A stretch of DNA of 64,000 nucleotides, taken from positions 4,095,042-4,159,041 of the forward strand of contig JAPNXP010000010.1 of the NCBI GenBank assembly GCA_028753945.1. Direction: 5' to 3'. A model generated the notes under the pieces. It was not told the DNA's origin. It was given only the letters and a program-made list of their open reading frames with translations, and searched no databases. Positions 31,835 to 42,190 of the stretch are shown one piece after another. Source of the stretch: Hexactinellida sp. DTS-2022 (taxonomy: Eukaryota > Porifera > Hexactinellida). Within the stretch, counting starts at the first letter, position 1; every line of letters begins with the position of its first letter. The translations under genes and the position numbers were made by a program.

Positions 31835-33966
31835 GGGATACGGACATCTCGGTACATGGACAATTCGGTACGGACCATTCGGGACGGACAATTCGGTACA
31901 AGACAGTTCGGTACACGGACAATTCGGTACAGGACAGTTCGGTACACGGACAGTTCGGTACACGGACAGTTCGGTACACGGACAGTTCGGTACAGTGGAT
32001 ACAAAAAAATGTATTCTTATTTAGTTTAACCACTGTACATGGATATTTACTCTATAGCTACTTAAGTATTTTATTCAAAGCTTTTAATAGTATGAAATCT
32101 ATATTTTGATATATATCATATGACTAGTATATGGGTAACGTTGTGTAAATATGTAGGCAAAACAATAATTAATCAGGCGTCGTTCATACCAATCCTATGG
32201 GCCGCACCCTGTAGGAATTCGATTGGTTGCCTATGAAAGTAGCTTAGGATTAGACTTTTAAGTCCCTCTTCATTGGCTTTATCTTTCTGTCGTTTAGTTG
32301 GCTTTTCTCCGGCAAGAAATTTAGCTTGCTTAACTTCTACGAGCCCTTGTTCACGTTTAAGTGCATCAATAAAACGCCAAATATTAGGGTGATGACATCC
32401 AACGGTAGCATTATAGGACCTATGCCATGCTTCAACTGCGTTATTGGTCCTTGGAATACCCTGGATTACTTCATGATGTTGGTTCCACATCTCGATAGGA
32501 AACAATGGTTCTTGATGAAAACCACCCGGGAGTGTTCGCCCGATGTCTGTATGTTCAAAATATAGAACAAGGCCTTGTGATATTGTAGTGGGGAGGTGTT
32601 CGATCGCAACTTCAAAATACTCCCGGACATCTAACGGTGCTACAAATGCAAGTGCTGGTAGATAACGGATTTTTAATGCTAGTTCTTCGTCGTTGTTATA
32701 ATTCGCTTGCAGACCTTCAGCCTGAACCTTACGCCATATGTTCTGAGTAAGGTGGAAAAAACAACATTTAACATTAGTGCTCTGCCAGACGTGTTGAAAA
32801 CTATTGATGACGGCTTTCTCAAAATCAATGATTAGGTGTGTCGGTTGAGAATCTATACAAAGATCGTGTATTTTTTCCCACATCCTTAAGTAAACAGCTT
32901 CCGTCTTATTTGGGAGTAAAACAAACAAGCAGGGTAACAAGTGACCATCTTCCAAAGGATTTAGTCCCCCACGGAGTGAATGGATGACATAAACTTGTGC
33001 GAAGAGGGCAGGTGCTGATTTGAACGTGCCATCAGCTAACCAAATTTGAGAATTACGTAGCATCTCAATATTTTGATGAGTACCAAAAATTATGAAACGA
33101 TTTGAATGTTCCTGACCAGAGTCATAGAGAATGAACTGATCACCTTTAGTCGTTTGTTGATATTCGATAGGTAACACAAGATCAGCAAGAGTGAGAGGTT
33201 GTGGATATGCATGGTTTATTATCTGTCGCTGACGCCGTATTGTCCGTTTGAGACTGTCGATTTTAGGCAGTTTGATAGCTGCATTTTGGGTCACCGTTGC
33301 TAAATTTTCACCGACAATGTGATGTGTGCTATCTTGGGTTTGCTGTGCCTTCCGTTTAATTCCGGACTTAGTTTGGAGACAACAGACTGCTACCATATCT
33401 GTCCCGTGGAGGTGCTCGTTAGTTCTTTTCACTATTATCATACCCTGTGTGTGCAGCCTTGCTTTGCACACACCTTTTTTCTCACATTGCCAGTGAGTTA
33501 CATCACCACAAATTCTTTGTTTGTCAAACAAGAAACCTCCTTCATTAAGCTTTTGTCCGCCTCTGCTTGACGTTATAAGTTTGAAGTTATCCGGATGCGT
33601 TGCCATTTGTCACGTTTGTTTATACAAAGTTGTAAAATGATTCGTATTTATATGTTTCTCCTAGAATTGTATTCACATTCATACAACATTTGTATTGATA
33701 GAAGCCCGAATTTGTTGAACTTAATTCCATTCCAACTAAATGTGGTATAAAAATACAACATATTTACAATTACGGATAAGGTGATTATATATAACAGCTC
33801 AGTGCCAAATAGAAACAATTCTAATCTAAGTGGAATGTAAGGGGAATGTAATATGTACCGAACTGTCCGTGTACCGAATTGTCCGTGTACCGAACTGTCT
33901 TGTACCGAATTGTCCGTCCCGAATGGTCCGTACCGAATTGTCCATGTACCGAGATGTCCGTATCCC
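31835..33966 (-). mobile_element. Intact Mutator-like element (MULE)
   Basis: A 2132-bp element flanked by the exact 9-bp duplication AGTCAACCC (31826-31834 and 33967-33975). The termini begin GGGATACGGACATCTCGGTA and are identical inverses for about 95 bp. The termini consist of 15-16-bp minisatellite units (GGTACACGGACAGTTC); the left arm carries extra units relative to the right. It encodes one uninterrupted transposase (32173-33606). Perfect ends, an exact duplication and an intact frame indicate recent insertion. Confidence 0.95.
32173..33606 (-). CDS. FLYWCH-MULE transposase (intact)
   Basis: A 477-residue single-exon transposase of the MULE superfamily, for cutting and inserting the enclosing element. 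An N-terminal FLYWCH-type zinc finger (residues about 8-68: HWQCEKKGVCKARL and NEHLH, giving C41, C47, H65, H67) should bind the terminal repeats. The catalytic core shows D192 (WLADGTF), D261 (LIIDFEKA), the CxxxH motif CCFFH (282-285) and the C-terminal NNAVEAWH block with E392. The basic C-terminus (KPTKRQKDKA) is plausible for nuclear import. The start ATG at 33606 fits the first domain closely. No stop or frameshift; all expected acidic residues are present. It lies centrally between the perfect termini. Confidence 0.95.
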   Translation of the reverse strand: MATHPDNFKLITSSRGGQKLNEGGFLFDKQRICGDVTHWQCEKKGVCKARLHTQGMIIVKRTNEHLHGTDMVAVCCLQTKSGIKRKAQQTQDSTHHIVGENLATVTQNAAIKLPKIDSLKRTIRRQRQIINHAYPQPLTLADLVLPIEYQQTTKGDQFILYDSGQEHSNRFIIFGTHQNIEMLRNSQIWLADGTFKSAPALFAQVYVIHSLRGGLNPLEDGHLLPCLFVLLPNKTEAVYLRMWEKIHDLCIDSQPTHLIIDFEKAVINSFQHVWQSTNVKCCFFHLTQNIWRKVQAEGLQANYNNDEELALKIRYLPALAFVAPLDVREYFEVAIEHLPTTISQGLVLYFEHTDIGRTLPGGFHQEPLFPIEMWNQHHEVIQGIPRTNNAVEAWHRSYNATVGCHHPNIWRFIDALKREQGLVEVKQAKFLAGEKPTKRQKDKANEEGLKSLILSYFHRQPIEFLQGAAHRIGMNDA

Positions 33967-33986
33967 AGTCAACCCCACCCTAGGTT

Positions 33987-34239
33987 GGAGCTGATTACTA
34001 GTGAGTGATTACAGTAGTGGCTTGGCTTTGGGGGCCCCCAGGTGATCGACCTTTTAGGGGCCCACCTTTTTTGGAAGCCCCCGGACCCCTACCTAAATTC
34101 TTTGTAATCGGTTGAGGGGCCCGCGGGTGAATCACCCGTGCGGGGTGCGGCCGCGACGCCCATGAGTGATTACGATTACGATTACAGGAAATGTTGTAAT
34201 CGATTACAATCGAATACTATTGTAATCGTAATCAGCCCC
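33987..34239. mobile_element. GATTAC-rich MITE, second copy, with a nested hAT-type MITE
   Basis: Its ends GGAGCTGATTACTAGTGAG and GTAATCGTAATCAGCCCC are inverse. The body matches the copy at 31744. It is interrupted by the element at 34012-34164. Confidence 0.75.
34012..34164. mobile_element. hAT-type MITE
   Basis: A 153-bp GC-rich element (CAGTAGTGGCTTGG...GCGACGCCCATG) flanked by the exact 8-bp duplication AGTGATTA (34004-34011 and 34165-34172). Confidence 0.87.
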
Positions 34240-34310
34240 AAGCCTGCTCTTGTGAATTTAACAATGACGCTATATTTAACAATTTACAGTCTTTTATAGC
34301 TTTTTTTGTA

Positions 34311-34492
34311 CAGTAGAACCTAGTTTGTACGAACACGATTAATACGAATTTATGGTATGACGAACAAATAATTCTACAAAATCAGGTGCCTATAATGGCT
34401 ATTAAATCTGTATTACTCCGGTTAATAAGAACTCCGGATTAAGGAAACAAATTTTACCGTCCGTTGGTGTTCGTATTAACGAGGTTCTACTG
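34311..34492. mobile_element. Pogo-like MITE, CAGTAGAACCT ends
   Basis: A 182-bp element between TA dinucleotides; CAGTAGAACCTAGTTTGTAC is inverse to the right end GTATTAACGAGGTTCTACTG. Solo or diverged relatives lie at 16219-16235 and about 46340-46464. Confidence 0.88.
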
Positions 34493-34494
34493 TA

Positions 34495-34809
34495 TTCATT
34501 TGTTAGGCATTTATCTCTCTATTTGTCAGGCATTTTATCTCTCAGCTGAGATTTCTGCCCAACTGAAACATTTAAACTGATATATATATAAGCATATACA
34601 TTTAAAACTAACCACAGTGGGAATTAGAGTCAATTTTTAAGTAGTTGAATATAACGAAAAATATGATTATCCATACCCTACTCTATATAAGGCCTGACTA
34701 CTATCTTAGCATGTATGCGTTAGTAGAAGGCACATCATGACTACTATTGCTAGCTGCTCATTTGTTGTAGTATAATTATCTCTGACTAAAAAGAGCTTCC
34801 TAGTATGGA
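34495..34809. other. Gene-free stretch
   Basis: No gene seen. It may include the 3' end of the Helitron that lies to its right on the minus strand. Confidence 0.4.
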
Positions 34810-35065
34810 CTTCTGGTGTCAATGGGTATTGATACTACATTTAATCGGTTAGTGATTTCCCCTGGTTTTGCAAACACTTACCAATGTCCAAAAATGCAAC
34901 ATTAGCTATGTGCTCATCAACCGCGATATCGGGCACATATTACCAACCACTATGCAGAAAGTAATCAGAAAAAGCATATTTATACTTTTTCCAAAGTGCC
35001 GCCGGATTACATGGTTCGTTATAGTGTAGAATGGTAAATAATGGAGGATGTAATTATGGAGGTTT

Positions 35066-35213
35066 CAGTTGCGGCGCCAGGGGGGGCATGGCCCCCCCTC
35101 TTTTGAGGCTGGCCCTCCCCTACCTAGAATAACAATGTTGTACAGTGTGGCCCCCCTGAAATCCCCCTGGACCCCCAAGAGCTCCCCTACCTGAAATCCT
35201 GGCGCCGCCTCTG
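35066..35213. mobile_element. hAT-type MITE in the Helitron
   Basis: A 148-bp element with ends CAGTTGCGGCGCCAGG and CCTGGCGCCGCCTCTG. The flanks GGAGGTTT (35058-35065) and GGAGGTAT (35214-35221) match at 7 of 8. The ends resemble those of the 5406-5745 element. Confidence 0.82.
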
Positions 35214-36121
35214 GGAGGTATATGCCACGTAACAGCCATAGCCAAACACAGATCATATTCGCGGTCATCTTCCAGCAATCCGCGGTGGCATGCGTCCTTC
35301 TTGAAGGTACCACAGACAGTTCCGTCAGGAAGAGTACGAATAGCCTCAAAGCTGGTACAGCCAGTGACGTGATTCAAAAGAATTCTCAAGTAGAACCGCT
35401 CTCCCTCACTTGTATGAGCAGAATCCACTCGACCAGCCATGGTACTATTCCCCTTAACTCGCGACTTCCATTCTTTTATCCCATTCAAAATATTCAAGAA
35501 AATCTAGGTAAGTGATTGCCCCAGCGGATGGAATTTTGGTTTGCTGAAAACCATCCTCATAAAGTGGAAAGTTTCTACATTTAACACACCATCAATATCA
35601 ACATCATATCGAAAAACGACACATTCCTGATTTTCAAGTTGAAGAGCTAACCTCTTCAGATATGGCAAATTTGCATGGAGATTATAATGCAAATATTATA
35701 CAGCTAGCCTCACATGCATATGCATGTATACACACCGAGCTTCTAGATAATTGGCCACTCACCTACCTGTCGGTGTTTGTCAATGTGATACTGATTTCCA
35801 CTCCTCCCTGTGCTCGGCTTCTATCAACTTCGTGTTTGAACTGTGCACAGTGGGAAATTAGGTGGAAGTAGAGCATATTTTTGACATACTCCATGATCTA
35901 CTTAATATACGGCGAGATATGTCACCGAGAATGCCATGAAACGATAAGGCCAGTTTCTAATTTTGTTTCTAAGCTAAACTATGCCTCTTGTTATTATTTG
36001 CATTGTATGTGGGGTAATCAACCATCGCGAGTTCAATGGAACCACTTTTGAAAATCTGAGATTTGTGGTTAAGCTGTTTAGGCGCAATAACAATAGGATA
36101 TGCTTCCTATTATAATAACAA

Positions 36122-37083
36122 CTAGCGCGCTTCGCTTGCTAGGTCGCTTCGCAGCAGAACACAACCAAACACCAACCGCTTAGCGGTTGGTGTGTGATTA
36201 TATACTCCTAATATGATTATAAAGCGTAAATAGGCCTAAATAGTCAAATTTAACAATGTAAATTTTAATGATTACGTCATCATGCGATAATAGTTAGCAT
36301 AGTTGCGATCTGGCCGCATCATTAATATACATGTTCCATTAAATTTTCAGATTTTTATCTCTTAGAGGGCGCGAATTATGTGCGATTATGTGAATTTTCA
36401 GGGTTCACGAAATGTGACAATGACGTCATAACTTGTCGAGGTGTGAGAAATTTTGAGTGGAAACCTCAACTTGTCGGGTGCCAAAAGTTACCCCTATGTG
36501 CCAAAAATCTGATTTGGAAACCGTCCACTTTCTTCAATCAATTCGGAACATACAAACAAATATATATATACAGTCCCCTACCAAAAGTATTCATACTCTA
36601 AAAAATTCCCATAGGAATTAGCAATAAAGTGTGTCTAGAAAAATGTGCATTGTATTCGTAATATATGGGATATTGCAATTTTGATGCCAGATTCTTATTC
36701 TACGCATTCGATATATCCATTTCAGATGCCTTCACCTCTGAAAGCTACTGATAGGTTGAAAATTACCATCCTTTGCCACTATGTGCCACTTGTTCCCACC
36801 TTATTCCATGTTGGTAATTGGAAGAATGGTACATGGTGCCACCGCATGATAATTTTCAAACAAATCAGTATGTTATTCAGATGTAAGCTTCTACGAAGGT
36901 TAATTCGGATTCGTTGAATACGATTCTGCAATTAAAATGACCACATCTCATATGATTTGAATGCATTAGCTCATAATATTATACTTATATAGTACTATTT
37001 CCAATGTGAATTTTTGGGTGTACGAATACTTTTGGTAGGGGACGGTATATATATACCCAGGCTTGTGTTTTAATAGTATGGAT
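36122..37083 (+). repeat. Repeat R1, copy C, carrying a Tc1-like MITE
   Basis: It starts TAGCGCGCTTCGCTTGCTAG and ends CCCAGGCTTGTGTTTTAATA, matching copy B throughout. The only large difference is the TA-flanked insertion at 36571-37045, near its tail. Confidence 0.82.
36571..37045. mobile_element. Tc1/mariner-like MITE
   Basis: A 475-bp element between TA dinucleotides, starting CAGTCCCCTACCAAAAGTAT and ending ATACTTTTGGTAGGGGACGG. The ACCAAAAGTATTCATAC signature is typical of Tc1-like ends. No transposase frame. Confidence 0.87.
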
Positions 37084-37389
37084 AGGAGGCATAGTTTAGC
37101 TTAGAATGAAAATTAGAAACTGGCCTTCTCATTTCATGGCCTTCTCGGTGACATATTTAGTCGTATATTAAGTATGCCATACACACTCGGATCTCAATTA
37201 TATTGTCATAATTGAATTCCTCATTCTCTAAGACCTAGGTAACCAAATTTGGGAAGTAAATATCATCAAATAATTTAGTTATGCAGTCCTGATGGAATGT
37301 CAATTATTGGATCCAAAAATATATTTTAATATTAGGGTTAACCACAGGATATAATTATAAATATTTCATTCAAAACTAGTGATTGAAAG

Positions 37390-37547
37390 CATGGACGGAT
37401 CCAGGCTAGAATTAGTGGGGGGGTGCAAATTTAAACCATATCGTAATAATCTCTCTAATTTAGCTATCTGTGAAATGTGATAGTCTCTTCAATACAATCT
37501 CATGAAGAGTTGGGGGGGTGCGCACCCCCCCGGTGGATCCGTGCCTG
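37390..37547. mobile_element. 158-bp hAT-type MITE, copy 1
   Basis: It starts CATGGACGGATCCAGGCTAG and ends GGTGGATCCGTGCCTG, flanked by the exact 8-bp duplication ATTGAAAG (37382-37389 and 37548-37555). The copy at 63287-63444 has the same length in opposite orientation. Confidence 0.92.
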
Positions 37548-37555
37548 ATTGAAAG

Positions 37556-38684
37556 TAAAACTCCGTTTTTAATTACGTTTAGGCTTATATATAATCGTCA
37601 AACTGGTGGCCCGCGGGCCATTTGTGGCCCGCCGGTTTCTCCGATGTGTCCCGTAATCCATTAAAATATCTGGAATATGGCCCTGGTAAGGGCTGGGGTT
37701 ATGAAATTGGCCCACTATTCGAATCGAGTTTGACACACCTGATATAATCTATTTCAATTTAGAAGCCTTGATAATAGGTAGAAATTTATAGATTCAAAAA
37801 CATCTAAATCACTGGAATTAACTGCGGTCGGACAAATCTTATTTTGTTGAATATTGCTGCAAGGGTGGGGTTGGTTAACCGATCCGAGGCTACGGTTACA
37901 ATTCGATTTCTCGCCACGGTTAACCTGTTAACCGCCCGTCCTACTCAATACAATAAATCATATATAAATATTTGATTATACTACAGAATAAGACTCAGCT
38001 GTATAAAGTATAACCGAATAAGTATATTAATTGATACATTTCGTGCTTTAGGTAAATTTAGATCAATGTTATCTAGGGAAATTTATTAAGTGGTGATGAG
38101 AAATGGATTAGGTCTACTTATTCTGATAAAATTAAAAAATTTAATACTTTATACATTAATTTCCCAATAACTCTGCTTATATCCAACAGACCGGCTTACT
38201 GGTTAATAAAATCTCTACCGTTAACCGATGTCAGCAACGGTTAACCGTTTAGCCGGTTAACCGAATCCAGCCTTGATTGCTGAAATATATCGTGGGCAAA
38301 TGTTAAGTTTTTAAATTGAAGCTAACCACAATAGCTTGAATTTAAAGATAGTTTTCAAGGCGCGAAAATACACGACGTGGGTCGCCTAATGACTTTTAAA
38401 CAATATATATCAGGATTTTAACGATTTTTGAAAAATTATATCAGGTTCAAGAATTATAATCAATAATCATGGTTGGTCAATAAATTTTTGTTAACAAACC
38501 TTTAGTATTATTTATGACTAATTTATCATTAATCGTCTAGAACTGCGTTTAGGATACTACATATTTTATTTTTGATATTGCCATTCAGTTTATAGCTACC
38601 GATACTCTATATGTTAATATTACTTCATTAGAGTAGTATATCTAGCATAGTTTTTCTACTTCCACTTCCACTCCTGAATATGCC
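37556..38684. other. Interior of the Transib-ended element, no genes
   Basis: 37595-37745 holds a GC-richer block (GTGGCCCGCGGGCCATTTGTGG) resembling a hAT-type MITE; its ends were not confirmed. 37876-38275 has repeated GGTTAACCG motifs. No coding frames. Confidence 0.45.
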
Positions 38685-39326
38685 CACTGTGCTGTGACTG
38701 TGAGACATTGGCGTTAATCTCATGTAGCATTTACTGCATTCCTTTAACTCGGCAAGTTTGGCCTCTCCTAACTCTCTCCTACAGTTTTCCACTTTAGCCT
38801 CTGGAGTACCCTCGTGGTAGTAGATCGAGTCAAAAACTTGTGCCTCATCACTATTTTTAACCAAACTTCCGACGTAATGGTGCACAACGCCCTAAATACG
38901 GAAGGTATATACACCACGTCTATTATTAGCAAACCCTTTGTCTATATTTGCTCCAAGGGAATAAAAAGCAAGAATTAAGTTAAGTTGTATGCTCGCATGT
39001 GATCCCTGAAGTATTTGCCTGTGTTTTCAACACCTGTGATCAGTGGTCTATTCACTCACGAAGTTGATCTAATGAGGGAAGGCGGACAATCTTGCCCTCT
39101 CCTTACCAGAGGAATTACTTTGCACATCCTTTGGCTTGTGGGAAGCTTTTCTCTCTCCCAAAACTTGCATCACAAATTGAACAATTATAGAACATACTAC
39201 CTATTGAATGTTCATTCACATAACTATCACTAACCACAAAGAAATTTGTGTTTGCAAAATTAGCATAAGTATTTCTTAGCCTGCAGAGTCTAGCTTGTCT
39301 CATACAACAGAGTCCGGGACTTCGAA

Positions 39327-39343
39327 CGAACGAACGAACGAAC
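39327..39343. repeat. (CGAA)n microsatellite
   Basis: Four CGAA units within the N-terminal part of the Helitron pseudogene; probably a local expansion. Confidence 0.8.
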
Positions 39344-39509
39344 GACCAGTCGCTCATTTTGTCTGAGAGCCTGCTGGCGTTAGCGCTGGTAATCCAAGCG
39401 CTCAGCTGATTGAGCCTCTTTCTCACTTTGTCCGAGGTCCTCCTATTGTTTCGCTGGAGTTTCAAGCGCATAGCAATCTCTGCATCAGACTGCACCTGTC
39501 TCATGGAGC

Positions 39510-40055
39510 TTTTACGCTCTCATTTTTCCCCACACGAAGAGATCTTTCTCCAGGAGTCTCATTCTCAAGCAATATTCGCTTTCTCCTTCAGTCTTGAAGA
39601 GTTTCTCTTTCTAAAATTATTTCCGAAATTCTTTATTCAAAATTTTATTTGACGACAACAATTTAATTTTGAGCTCTATACAGCTATTTATTTAATACGA
39701 ACTCCCCGCATACTAATTTATGCTATTAAGATAATTCAATAATATCAGTTTAAGTTATTCTCATTGGTAAATACCTCACTGCACACTCAAAACATTTAGA
39801 AACCTAGCTAATTAAATCTAAATTTTGTAAAAAACAGCTATACATATTCATCTTATAAACTTGTAAATGTGATATTAGTCTTCAGCATATTTGTTTACTT
39901 ATATCACCTCTTGGAATATAGCCTCTAGATTCATTTTGTATTTTCTTTGATTGGTTTACTTATTTTGGTGTCAACAGCAATATTTATTTGACTAATAGTA
40001 CTAAATATTTCGATATAAATAATTTTTATAATCTAATATTCAATATCCATCTAGA
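39510..40055. other. Gene-free stretch
   Basis: AT-rich, between the Helitron N-terminal part and the hAT relic. No supported features. Confidence 0.45.
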
Positions 40056-40060
40056 TATTA

Positions 40061-41733
40061 TTAGTCATCCAACTCATCCAACTCGTAATCATCGTCATTA
40101 ATGCCACAATTGACATTATAAATAAATCCTAATTTATGGGATTTTTGTATACTCAACTTGTTTCTGATCTTGCAATGAATATAAGCTTTTACACTAAATC
40201 CCCGTTCAATATCTGCAGAACTTGCTTGTATAACTAATAACTTTTTTGCCAACTTGATCAACTCTTCCGACCCTTGAGCATGCCACCATGAAATTGGATT
40301 AAGAGTTTTCCTTACTGATTCCAATTTTTTTGTCTCGGAGATTATTAACTGTTGAGATTGAAAAGACACCAATTCATTGAATGAGTTAGGAAAATTTTCT
40401 ACTATAAATTTTCTTTCGATTTCTTTGTGTTCATTACTCAGAGAAAGCCTTCTTTGGAGGTATTTTGGATGTAAAGTATATGCAATGAAGTATTCAGGTT
40501 TGACGAATTTTAGCATTCTGGCTTCTATTTTTCGTTTAACATGTTCGAGTTTTGGATCGTTTAGAATTTCTGCCAAGTATACATTGCATCCGCTATAGTA
40601 GCTTTAGAGTTTTGTACTGCATCTAAACACAACTTTACTGGCTCTAGAACGTTAAGTAAATCTTTCACATTATTTTATATATTCAGTTCATTTATTTACT
40701 AACGATATTTTGCTCTATTTCCTCAACATGGTCAGAAGAAACCGCAATCATTCCAGGGCGGTTTTTTTTTGTAGCTTTGGAGAGCACCGACAGTGCTGGA
40801 CCATCTGGTTACTGAAACAAGCTTGGATCTAACTGTACCTTGAACCTCTGAGAACCAATAATCTATTTTGCTACTTGAAAAAACAATTGATTTGAATGAC
40901 ATGATTTACAACTCCATTTGGGGTTAAGTCCTTACTCAATTATTTAGGCCAATGTGGTCTAACAATTTGCATGAGCTGCTTCATCCGCACCATTTTGTTT
41001 TCATTGTCTGTAACAATACACGTGACCTTAGATCCTATTTCTTGTTCCGCTTTATTGATGATTTATCGACTCATGTCCTTCAAGTATTCAGAACAAGCTG
41101 TGTCTCCCTTCTTGTCAATTGTCTCATAGTGATATACTTACCAGTTGTCATGCAATTCAAGCATGTTCCGATAGTTGATATCTAGTTAATATCACTCCAA
41201 CCATCATCAAGCAAACAAACGTCCTTCCCTTTTAATTGATCTCACATTTCTTTCTTTAATATATCGTACTGTTCATCCAGTAGACGATTGCCAAGAAGTT
41301 TTGAATTTGTTGGTTTATAGGACTGTCTTAACATGTGCACCATATTCATGAAATATTGATTATGCGCCGCAATTACTTTATCAAAGGATTCTCTCTCTCC
41401 TTAGAATTGGTAGTGCTTATTTGATCTACAGTTATGCGTGATTGCTTTGTTTGAATAGGATGACACTCACTCAAAATCGGTGTAGCGGCATTGCTCGTCA
41501 ATTTAGGATTTGGAATGCATACGCTCTCAATCTCAGCAATTTGACAAGAATAATTTGACATGAATATTTGCTGATATGAGGTCGCAATCTGATACATTTG
41601 CACCAACTTCTGTGTTACAATGTAAACATCTTCGCTTAGATGGTATTGATGCTGTGCAGTATTGATCGCGGACAGGATCTATTTCTCGGCCACCAAAGTT
41701 ATTGGAAGCATTCCCTTGATTCATAATTAACAT
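40061..41733 (-). pseudogene. hAT transposase pseudogene (BED finger to hATC domain)
   Basis: On the minus strand the N-terminal part at 41733-41530 has a BED-type finger (DPVRDQY, CLHCNTEVGANVS). Next, near 41370-41190, comes LLGNRLLDEQYDILKKEM with KGKDVCLLDDGWSDI, typical of the DUF659 block. VTCIVTDNENKMVRMKQL follows near 41030. The C-terminal dimerisation (hATC) domain at 40576-40061 is still open for 171 codons: ISWWHAQGSEELIKLAKKLL, QASSADIERGFS, IRNKLSIQKSHKLGFI. Several stops and frame changes lie between the parts. The terminal repeats were not identified. A relic of a ZBED-like hAT element. Confidence 0.85.
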
Positions 41734-42190
41734 GAGGGAAACCTAAACTTAACAAAAAAACTAAAATACTAAGTGGAAATAATTCGGATATTTTATATAC
41801 AAGGAATACAAACAATATATACCAAAGGTTCTAGGTGAACGCTGATAAGTGTGGTATGTTGGAATTATTCGAAACCAAATAAATCATTTAAAAGTAATTA
41901 CTTCTAAGTTCTAATCGTGTGAGAGATATCAAAGTTGTGGAATAAGCATTTAATTTACTGTAGACAGTAAAATAGTACCGTGTCACGTGTATATCGTATT
42001 CCTCAATGATTAGTTAGAATGAGTGATGTATTTAATATAAATCTATTACAGTAATCTAGTACTAATGCTAATCTACGATTCTACGAAGCCTAAGTATCTC
42101 TAGATTCTATACGTTAGCGACTACTGAATAACTATGGTTTGTTAACAATATTAATAAACGATATGATATGTGTAATTACCACCCGCACTG

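Larger units (their letters stand above)
35895..37185. repeat. Long-armed repeat related to 59256-59958, split by R1
   Basis: 35895-36115 (ACTTAATATACGGCGAGATA, TGTGGGGTAATCAACCATCG, TTAAGCTGTTTAGGCGC) and its inverted partner at 37085-37185 (GCATAGTTTAGCTTAGAAT, GGCCTTCTCGGTGACATATT) match the inverted-armed element at 59256-59958. R1 copy C sits between the two arms. Confidence 0.7.
35846..38691. mobile_element. Non-autonomous Transib-ended element in the Helitron, 2846 bp
   Basis: It starts CACAGTGGGAAATTAGGTGG and ends ATGCCCACTGTG, flanked by the exact 5-bp duplication CTGTG (35841-35845 and 38692-38696). Removing it and one duplicate joins Helitron sequence (NVSQSQ to FKHEV) in frame. 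It belongs to the family of 7958-9120. It carries later insertions: R1 copy C with a Tc1-like MITE, and a hAT-type MITE. Confidence 0.92.
34810..39504 (-). pseudogene. Helitron Rep/helicase pseudogene, split by insertions
   Basis: The minus strand reads a Helitron protein in pieces. The N-terminal part is at 39504-38700: NCSICDASF with CxxC, then KVIPLV, FRDHMRAYN, GVYTFR, VVHHYVGSLV. It continues FKHEVDRSRAQGG after the Transib-ended insertion, at 35840-35770. The helicase side is at 35690-35220: LKRLALQLENQECVVF, SEGERFYLRILLNHVTGCTS, FKKDACHRGLLEDDREY. Beyond the MITE at 35066-35213 it goes on as FTILHYNEPCNPAALWKKY and FLDIGKCLQNQGKSL to about 34810. The HUH nickase core expected between the two halves is not visible, so it was probably deleted. 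Many stops and shifts; non-functional. Confidence 0.85.

Noticed and set aside
31758..32033. Reading frames with repeated GQFGT or CTELS units on both strands
   Set aside because: They are translations of the minisatellite terminus of the MULE.
37595..37745. GC-rich hAT-type MITE (GTGGCCCGCGGGCC block)
   Set aside because: Composition fits, but I could not find matching ends or an 8-bp duplication, so it is only mentioned as part of a larger interval.
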